Assembly (NCBI GenBank): GCA_004296865.1
Contig: SCVQ01000097.1
Span: 1-6,449, forward strand
Length of the DNA: 6,449 nucleotides
Reading direction: 5' to 3'
Source of the DNA: Nitrospirota bacterium
GTDB lineage: Bacteria; Nitrospirota; Nitrospiria; Nitrospirales; Nitrospiraceae
Shown: piece after piece, positions 1 to 4,318 of the stretch
Layout of the letters: each line of letters begins with the position of its first letter
Numbering within the stretch: position 1 is the stretch's first letter
Program-made: the position numbers and the translations under genes
The notes under the pieces: model-generated
Told to the model about the DNA's origin: nothing
Seen by the model: the letters and a program-made list of their open reading frames with translations, nothing else
Databases searched by the model: none

Positions 1-13
1 GCTCTTCCGATCT
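1..13 (+). other. Illumina adapter remnant (assembly artefact)
   Basis: The first 13 bases, GCTCTTCCGATCT, are identical to the 3' end of the standard Illumina TruSeq/paired-end adapter. A 13-base chance match exactly at the terminus is very unlikely. The bases are therefore not genomic: biological sequence starts at about 14 and the window begins at a contig end. Any reading frame entering 1-13 is artefactual there. Confidence 0.93.
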
Positions 14-150
14 AGAGTGCCAAAAAGAGATGGAACGGACACCTTGCCCGTGGGGTCAAAAGCAGGAATGGGGGTGCATGCGTGGCCGATTTCAGAACTT
101 TTCTTATGAAAGCACCAGAACAGTCTTTCCACCAGTTTATCTAAGTTCAT
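14..150 (-). CDS. Possible 5' portion of a hypothetical protein, cut by the contig edge
   Basis: On the minus strand an ATG at 150-148 opens a frame of 45 codons that runs without a stop into the adapter at base 13. It begins MNLDKLVERLFWCFHKKSSE and reads SVPSLFGTL just before the edge. An AGGTG Shine-Dalgarno-like element lies about 7 bases before the ATG. The start sits about 60 bases beyond a terminator-like hairpin, which suits a new transcription unit. I do not recognise the family. The plus strand also has an open frame here (30-263), but it has no convincing ribosome-binding site and an unlikely composition. The C-terminus is missing because the contig ends, not because of a visible mutation. 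Confidence is low because the frame is short and open on both strands. Confidence 0.33.
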
Positions 151-211
151 ATCAAAACACCTGCCACCAAGAAGGGAAAATTAGCTTGTTGGCACTCGAT
201 GGCAAGAAAGC

Positions 212-238
212 GCGGCGGTGCTGCCATTACACCGCCGC
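212..238 (-). terminator. Terminator-like hairpin downstream of the glycine-zipper lipoprotein gene
   Basis: A perfect 9-bp inverted repeat has arms GCGGCGGTG (212-220) and CACCGCCGC (230-238) around a 9-base loop. Read on the minus strand, the stem is followed by GCTTTCTTGCC, a moderate T-rich tract; on the plus strand no T-tract follows. It lies about 90 bases past the stop codon of the minus-strand lipoprotein gene, so it plausibly ends that transcription unit. The U-tract is imperfect, so termination strength is uncertain. Confidence 0.5.
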
Positions 239-327
239 TTACCGGAACAGCCACGAGCCGTGATCCCTCTGAACAATCCCGCGACGGCTCACCTTAGCAC
301 GGTATGACGGTGAAGATCCGTCCGGCT

Positions 328-621
328 TTAATCCGCCTTCGTTTCTTGTCTCTGCGCCACACTCGTCTTTTTCCCTTTTGCAGTTTTCGCGGACTTCGTC
401 CGTTCTTGCTCGTTAACGAGAGCGCCTCCTGCGACACCAGCGGCGCCCCCCACGACGGCCCCGATCAGCACGCTCCCTCCTGTGAGCGCGGTGAGCGCAA
501 CTCCTCCGGCCGTGCCAATCCCGCCGCCGGAAAGCAACCGCTGCTGCTCATCCGTCATCCCTGCGCAGCCGGTCATGGAACTGACCAATGCCAACACGAG
601 CACAAGGCATACCAGTTTCAT
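328..621 (-). CDS. Glycine-zipper lipoprotein (97 aa)
   Basis: This encodes a small predicted lipoprotein. Residues 1-18 form a signal peptide ending in a lipobox-like SMTG-C with Cys19 as the lipidation site; Met at -3 is slightly atypical. Residues about 32-66 are a glycine-zipper segment (GGGIGTAGG, later GAVVGGAAGVAGG), typical of membrane-inserting domains in small outer-membrane lipoproteins. The C-terminal 28 residues are hydrophilic and Lys/Arg-rich, possibly for peptidoglycan or periplasmic contact. The start is fixed by a strong AAAGGAGGG Shine-Dalgarno sequence 8 bases before the ATG. It is the last gene of the minus-strand envelope cluster, 164 bases after the beta-barrel gene, so it may have its own promoter. 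Related Gly-zipper lipoproteins affect envelope integrity, but no specific role can be assigned here. Confidence 0.85.
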   Translation of the reverse strand: MKLVCLVLVLALVSSMTGCAGMTDEQQRLLSGGGIGTAGGVALTALTGGSVLIGAVVGGAAGVAGGALVNEQERTKSAKTAKGKKTSVAQRQETKAD

Positions 622-785
622 CTCTTTTCCCTCCTTTCATGACGATCCTGTGTCAGTCGTCACGCCACGGCAGCCACTTTTCCCTCGCGCACGGTATGTA
701 GCCGCAACCGCAGCGCCAGCATCCCTCTCGTCACGCCCTCGCTTGGGCAACCCGGAAGACAACGGGCAGGGTCGTTGCGCCAGCC

Positions 786-1319
786 CTAGAATCGAACCCC
801 GACGGTGAGACCGGGCATCACGGTGGTATGAGTTCCCGGCCTCGGCTCGAGGTCGGTGAAATTGAGGAGAAATGTCGAGGTCAGCGCCGTTCGTTCGTCA
901 ATTTTGTAGTCAAGTCCGACCCCGAGTGGGATCAACCAAGAGGTGTCGGACCCGCGCAGATCCGCATGCGCGAAGCCCAACCCGCCTTGCAAGACCAGCT
1001 TCAGTTTGTCGGACGTGTCCGGAATGTTGACCCAATACTTCCCCTGGCCGGACAGCCCGACCTGGCTCATATCTCCCGTCACGCCCAATTGCATCAACGG
1101 CCCGATTGAAAAGTTCCGGCTCAGGAATCGATCACCGTGCATATTGAGGGCAAAGGCCGTTCCGTCCGGCGTGTTGCCCAAAAAGCCGATGGCCGCGCCT
1201 CCTGACCATTCGCGGGTCGGCAGATCCTCGGCATGCGCCAGGCCGACCTGAACAAATCCGAAGACAACGATGATGCCCATGAGCAGCCGCCGCCCGCTGC
1301 TAGAGAGAACGTCTTTCAT
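786..1319 (-). CDS. Outer-membrane beta-barrel protein (177 aa)
   Basis: This is a predicted small outer-membrane protein. Residues 1-30 form a classical signal peptide with an RR-led hydrophobic core and an AHA cleavage site before Glu31. The mature part, about 147 residues, alternates hydrophobic and polar residues in strand-like runs separated by short turns (GGAAIGFLGN, LKLVLQGGLGFAHA, IPLGVGLDYKIDERTALTS). It ends in GLTVGVRF with the terminal Phe typical of BamA-recognised barrels. The size suits an eight-stranded OmpA/OmpW/OmpX-like barrel. The frame extends upstream to 1394, but the start at 1319 is favoured: AAGGAGGT lies 6-7 bases before it and the signal peptide starts there. It is preceded by a 27-codon ORF whose stop lies in a perfect hairpin touching this ribosome-binding site, suggesting translational coupling. 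Substrate or ligand is unknown. Confidence 0.85.
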   Translation of the reverse strand: MKDVLSSSGRRLLMGIIVVFGFVQVGLAHAEDLPTREWSGGAAIGFLGNTPDGTAFALNMHGDRFLSRNFSIGPLMQLGVTGDMSQVGLSGQGKYWVNIPDTSDKLKLVLQGGLGFAHADLRGSDTSWLIPLGVGLDYKIDERTALTSTFLLNFTDLEPRPGTHTTVMPGLTVGVRF

Positions 1320-1330
1320 GACAACCTCCT

Positions 1331-1351
1331 TGATCCTGTCGCACAGGATCA
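1331..1351 (-). promoter_or_regulatory. Perfect hairpin abutting the beta-barrel gene RBS and containing the upstream stop codon
   Basis: A perfect inverted repeat has arms TGATCCTGT and ACAGGATCA (9 bp each) around a 3-base loop. On the transcript its 5' arm begins with the TGA stop of the 27-codon ORF, and its last A is the first base of the AAGGAGGT Shine-Dalgarno sequence of the beta-barrel gene. A ribosome finishing the small ORF would unfold it, while an idle transcript would present a stem beside the ribosome-binding site. The geometry suggests translational coupling or RNA-processing control; it lacks a U-tract, so a terminator is unlikely. Confidence 0.5.
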
Positions 1352-1432
1352 CGGTACGTCCAGGCTGAACAACAGCCAATTCATCGCCATCCACACCAAG
1401 AGGCCGATCACAATCAGCCGTTCGACATTCAT
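1349..1432 (-). CDS. Small single-span membrane protein (27 aa)
   Basis: The ATG overlaps the stop of the upstream exported-protein gene in the arrangement ATGA, a classic sign of translational coupling. The 27-residue product begins MNVERLIVIGLL and continues with VWMAMNWLLF before a short polar end (SLDVP). That gives roughly 17-18 hydrophobic residues, enough for one membrane span. It has no Shine-Dalgarno sequence of its own beyond the coding region of the gene before it. The downstream beta-barrel gene starts 29 bases after its stop. I recognise no family. It could be a coupling or leader ORF rather than a functional protein, but its hydrophobic composition and exact overlap argue against chance. 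Confidence 0.5.
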   Translation of the reverse strand: MNVERLIVIGLLVWMAMNWLLFSLDVP

Positions 1433-1836
1433 AGGGTTTCCCCGTCGCAGTGCGCCGGCGACCAGGCCGCCTGGTCCAGCAAGGTCTGGCTCTGTGCCAG
1501 ATGAGGAACGGTACGGTCCATCGTGGTGACGGTCAGGGTCCCTTCTGGATCTGGTTCGAGCAGCACACGGTCGCCCTCATTCAAGCCGTGCAGCCCCTGG
1601 CAATTCATACTGAAGAGACGGAGCATACGGCCGTAGTCCGTGCTGATGAGCATGCTGGAATCGGAGAGGTCAATGGCCTCCACGGTTCCCTGAAACATGG
1701 ACGGCTCAACCTCGAGTTGCAAACCGACCCGGATGGCCGTCGGTTGAGACGCGACGGCTGTTTCACCGTCGACCGTCAAGACTCCTGCTCCCGCGAGCAA
1801 TAGAAGCGAGAGGGTTTTCAATAGGATCCTGTTCAT
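1429..1836 (-). CDS. Exported hypothetical protein with a small beta-rich domain (135 aa)
   Basis: Residues 1-29 look like a signal peptide: Arg3 and Lys7, a core rich in Leu (LSLLLLAGAGVL) and an AVA-S cleavage site near residue 29/30. The mature part contains a beta-rich stretch, residues about 45-105, with alternating pattern and turns (FQGTVEAIDLSDSSMLISTD, then GDRVLLEPDPEGTLTVTTMD), reminiscent of small SH3- or OB-like barrels. No catalytic motif is visible, and the two Cys residues (mid-domain and near the C-terminus) could pair in the periplasm. An AAAGGGG element 5-6 bases before the ATG is a moderate ribosome-binding site. It is the first gene of the minus-strand envelope cluster and is divergent from the histidine kinase operon. 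Function is unknown. Confidence 0.75.
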   Translation of the reverse strand: MNRILLKTLSLLLLAGAGVLTVDGETAVASQPTAIRVGLQLEVEPSMFQGTVEAIDLSDSSMLISTDYGRMLRLFSMNCQGLHGLNEGDRVLLEPDPEGTLTVTTMDRTVPHLAQSQTLLDQAAWSPAHCDGETL

Positions 1837-1906
1837 CGTGGCCCCTTTCTGGGTCAGGCCCTATGGATTAAGAGCCTGCTTCAATGCGCCATGAGCGCTG
1901 GTCTCT

Positions 1907-1940
1907 TGTGCCGCCTGTGCCGTGAGAAAATGTCGGCACA
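1907..1940. promoter_or_regulatory. TGTGCCG three-copy operator-like cluster
   Basis: The heptamer TGTGCCG occurs as a direct repeat at 1907-1913 and 1916-1922 (9-base period) and again inverted as CGGCACA at 1934-1940. The second and third copies form a 7-bp inverted repeat with an 11-base spacer. The cluster lies 71-104 bases upstream of the minus-strand exported-protein start, a normal place for a regulator site. The binding protein is unknown. Confidence 0.4.
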
Positions 1941-2070
1941 CGATTTTCTAGGTAAGCAAAGGGAATGCCGCCGTGCGGTCGATAGGAGAAGCGCTCAATT
2001 TTTCAAGGGGTTTCTTGATTATGGCGGGCAAGGAGAGAAGAATAATTAGATAAGAAAGTGAAGGGATATG

Positions 2071-2135
2071 CCTACATCATTGCCAATGTAGGAATGGGCA
2101 TCTCCATTAGTTTACAATGACCTACACATGTATGG
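2071..2135. promoter_or_regulatory. Two related CCTACA palindromic sites upstream of the kinase operon
   Basis: CCTACAT (2071-2077) and ATGTAGG (2086-2092) form a perfect 7-bp inverted repeat with an 8-base spacer. A variant, CCTACACATGTATGG, follows at 2121-2135, with the same half-sites close together. The sites lie 70-135 bases before the kinase start and could be operators, possibly for autoregulation by the encoded response regulator. The first could also fold as an RNA hairpin if transcribed. Confidence 0.35.
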
Positions 2136-2141
2136 ATTTTC

Positions 2142-2204
2142 ATGCACCTGAATCGTAAAAGCGCGCGCCGAAAGAGGCTTCCGGCAACAGAGATATCAGC
2201 CTAA
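2142..2204 (+). CDS. Short basic leader ORF overlapping the kinase start (20 aa)
   Basis: An ATG at 2142 opens a 20-codon frame whose TAA stop (2202-2204) overlaps the kinase ATG by one base (TAATG). The product is strongly basic in its middle (RKSARRKR) and has no signal or membrane span. Its own ribosome-binding site is weak, and the kinase also lacks a good Shine-Dalgarno sequence (only AGAGA about 10 bases upstream), so re-initiation from this ORF could explain kinase translation. An imperfect hairpin (2167-2185) lies inside it. It could be chance; a conserved frame in relatives would decide. Confidence 0.3.
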   Translation: MHLNRKSARRKRLPATEISA

Positions 2205-3676
2205 TGCATCTTTCGATCTTCTGGAGACTGGCCTTGGGCTCTCTCGCGATCATTCTGGTGGTCGCAGGAGTCAATCTCTATGCCCTCTTCCAACTCCGCC
2301 AGCTCACGAAGCTCAATACGGAATTGGTATCCTATCACCAACCGGCGATTGAGACGGCCAAGCATCTCATCACGAGCCTCTATGCCCAACTTCGCAGTGA
2401 AAAGAAATATCTGGCTGTGCGGGACCAAGTGTTTTTGAAGAGCTTGGACGAGGAGGCGGATGAGTTCCGCAGGACGGCGGCGGCGCTCCGGCGCCAGGAA
2501 ACCGAGCCGGAGAGCCAAGGCCTGCTGGACAACCTGCTGCGTCTGCACCAGGACTACCGCCAGCAGTTTCGAGACAGGATCAAGCGCCAACCGCTCCGCT
2601 TTGCTCAGCCGCAGAACGACTACCAGAGTCAGCGCGACGAGCACATAACGCACATGACGGACCGGCTCGACGCCTATATTGCTCTTCATGAGAATAGAGT
2701 GGGCGCTCTGGTCAATGACGCCCGGGTCAGTTCGGCTCGGGCCGAAGACATGATGCAGAGGCTGCTAATGGCCGCCATCGTGCTGGGCTTTGTGTTCGCG
2801 GCGATCGCGAGCCTCAGCATTTTACGCCCCTTGCGTCGTATCCAGGAGCACATCCGACGCATCGGCCAAGGACAATTCGGGAGGTCGGTCAGCGTCGAGG
2901 CGCCCAGCGATCTGCGCGAGTTGGTCGAAACGGTCAATTGGATGGGCGCGAAACTGCAGGAGCTGGACGAGATGAAAGCCGAATTTCTGGCCCACATCTC
3001 TCACGAATTGCGCACGCCCCTGGCTTCTATTCGAGAAGGCACGCAGCTGCTGCTGGATGAAATCCCCGGTCCCCTGGACCAGGTACAACGAGAAACGCTG
3101 CAAATCATGCAGGACAGCAGCCAGCGGTTGATGCATCTGATCTCGACGCTGTTGGACCTCTCGAAGATGGAGGCGGGACTGATGGAATACCGCCTGGCGT
3201 GCGCCGACCTGACGCGGACCGTGGAACAATCGGTGCGGAAGATCCGGCTGCTGGCTGAAGGCCGGCGTATCCAGATCCTGGTCGACGCGCCGCCCGGCGG
3301 GCTGTGGGTGACGATGGATGCCGCACGGATCGAACAGGTGGTAGACAACCTCCTCTCCAATGCCCTCAAGTTCAGCCCGGAGGGGGCAACCGTCCAGGTT
3401 CGGGTAGAGCCGGAAGAGCGTAGGGGCACCGTGTGTCTCTCCGTCTCGAATGCGGGACCGGGCATTCCGCCGGAAGACTTGCCGCATGTCTTCGAACGGT
3501 TCTACCAGGGCCGCCGGCAGGAAAAGCATGCGGTGGCCGGGAGCGGACTCGGATTGGCGCTGGCCAAGAAGGTCATCGAGGCACACGGGGGGCGGGTCTG
3601 GATCGAGAGCGAGGTCGGCAAGGGAACGGTCGCCCGCTTCCTGTTGCCCCTCTGCAGGCCGGGAGACCCGGCATGA
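2204..3676 (+). CDS. glrK: Membrane sensor histidine kinase, GlrK/QseE-like (490 aa)
   Basis: This is the sensor of a two-component system: it autophosphorylates on His and passes the phosphate to the regulator encoded two genes downstream. Residues about 8-28 are the first membrane span. Residues 30-185 form a mostly helical periplasmic region with no recognised ligand fold. Residues about 186-207 are the second span, followed by a HAMP linker (about 208-260). HisKA follows with the phospho-acceptor His267 in HISHELRTPL. The ATPase domain shows an N-box (IEQVVDNLLSNALKFSP, 376-392), a G1 box as NAGPG (Asn416 replaces the usual Asp), an F-box (FERFY) and a G2 box GSGLGLALA (446-454). All catalytic elements are present, so the kinase should be active; Asn at the G1 position also occurs in other working kinases. 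Assignment to GlrK rests on the domain layout plus the kinase-lipoprotein-regulator gene order. Confidence 0.9.
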   Translation: MHLSIFWRLALGSLAIILVVAGVNLYALFQLRQLTKLNTELVSYHQPAIETAKHLITSLYAQLRSEKKYLAVRDQVFLKSLDEEADEFRRTAAALRRQETEPESQGLLDNLLRLHQDYRQQFRDRIKRQPLRFAQPQNDYQSQRDEHITHMTDRLDAYIALHENRVGALVNDARVSSARAEDMMQRLLMAAIVLGFVFAAIASLSILRPLRRIQEHIRRIGQGQFGRSVSVEAPSDLRELVETVNWMGAKLQELDEMKAEFLAHISHELRTPLASIREGTQLLLDEIPGPLDQVQRETLQIMQDSSQRLMHLISTLLDLSKMEAGLMEYRLACADLTRTVEQSVRKIRLLAEGRRIQILVDAPPGGLWVTMDAARIEQVVDNLLSNALKFSPEGATVQVRVEPEERRGTVCLSVSNAGPGIPPEDLPHVFERFYQGRRQEKHAVAGSGLGLALAKKVIEAHGGRVWIESEVGKGTVARFLLPLCRPGDPA

Positions 3677-4296
3677 GGCGCAGGGGAATATGGGCCGGTG
3701 GGGCGCTGCTGACGCTCGCGAGCCTCAGCGCCTGCACGCCCGCAGTCAGCCCGACCTCGCCGTTCTTCATGCCGGATGCCGCCGACCTATCGCGCTACCA
3801 GAGTCTCGTGCAGGCGCAAGAGACCCAGCTTGCCACCTGCGCCGAGCGCGCGATCTGTGACCGGCTCCGTTTCACTCGCGCGCTGGTTGCGCTGTATGAA
3901 AACCGGGAGACGGCGGTCCGGCAGTTTCAGAAGGTTGTCGCCATCTCCCCCGACGGCCGCCTCGCCTCGTCCAGCCGGGGTTGGCTGCAAGTGCTCAAGG
4001 ACCAGCCGTCCGGCGGCACCTGGTCGGGCCCGTTGGCGAGGATGACCGAGCATCTGGTCCGGGATGTGCTCGATCAAGAACTGTTGATCCAGCAGCTGTC
4101 GAAGGAATTGGACGGACCGGCGCTCAGGACGTTGCAGCAAGGGCTCAAGGCCAGGGACAAGCAGATCGAGGAGCTGACCAGGCAACTCGACGCGTTGAAA
4201 CGGATCGATCAGGAAATGAAGGACAAAGAAAAGCGGCGGCCGAAACACACCCCGGGACGGACCCCTCCGGCTTCTGGGAAGGACGCACAGCCGTAG
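3673..4296 (+). CDS. qseG: QseG-like lipoprotein of the two-component locus (207 aa)
   Basis: The start at 3673 overlaps the kinase stop as ATGA, so the two are translationally coupled. The frame is open further upstream, but the signal peptide begins exactly here. Residues 1-20 carry a triple Arg, a hydrophobic core and the lipobox LSA-C with Cys21. Thr at +2 does not act as an inner-membrane retention signal, so outer-membrane anchoring is expected. The mature protein is helical, with a Cys56/Cys62 pair that could form a disulfide and a TPR-like helical pair (about 63-92). A predicted coiled coil (about 135-187) contains LTRQLDALKRIDQEM, and the tail is Lys/Pro-rich. In enteric bacteria QseG contacts the sensor QseE in the periplasm and stimulates it. 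The same position between kinase and regulator supports the same role here. The sequence match is by overall character, so the symbol is tentative. Confidence 0.78.
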   Translation: MRRRGIWAGGALLTLASLSACTPAVSPTSPFFMPDAADLSRYQSLVQAQETQLATCAERAICDRLRFTRALVALYENRETAVRQFQKVVAISPDGRLASSSRGWLQVLKDQPSGGTWSGPLARMTEHLVRDVLDQELLIQQLSKELDGPALRTLQQGLKARDKQIEELTRQLDALKRIDQEMKDKEKRRPKHTPGRTPPASGKDAQP

Positions 4297-4318
4297 GGTG
4301 CACATGAAAGGCGCGACG

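Larger units (their letters stand above)
1837..2203. promoter_or_regulatory. Divergent intergenic control region
   Basis: This 367-base stretch separates the minus-strand envelope cluster from the plus-strand kinase operon and should hold promoters for both. It is more AT-rich than its flanks, especially 2030-2160. Beyond the motif clusters and the leader ORF listed separately, a TACAAT (2113-2118) resembles a -10 box but has no good -35 at normal spacing. GGCAC at 1935-1939 followed by TTTC resembles a sigma-54 -24/-12 site, with T replacing the conserved G at -12. Neither promoter is convincing by eye. Confidence 0.5.

Noticed and set aside
189..204. Possible sigma-54 promoter (TTGGCAC ... 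GGCA)
   Set aside because: The GG-to-GC spacing is one base short of the strict 10, and no matching downstream plus-strand gene exists.
30..263. Plus-strand open frame of 77 codons
   Set aside because: No ribosome-binding site, odd composition rich in Cys and Trp, no domain, and it crosses the terminator-like hairpin; the minus strand gives a better reading in part of it.
255..290. GAGCCGT/ACGGCTC inverted repeat near the left end
   Set aside because: Only a 7-bp stem with a 22-base loop and no T-tract on either strand; likely chance in GC-rich DNA.
657..737. Direct repeat TCGTCACGCC at 657-666 and 728-737
   Set aside because: A single 10-base pair of copies about 70 bases apart in GC-rich intergenic DNA, with no palindromic or promoter context, is not enough to call a site.
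1933..1949. Possible sigma-54 promoter toward the kinase operon
   Set aside because: The -24 part (GGCAC) is good, but the -12 part is TTTC rather than TTGC, losing the nearly invariant G, and it lies over 250 bases from the kinase start.
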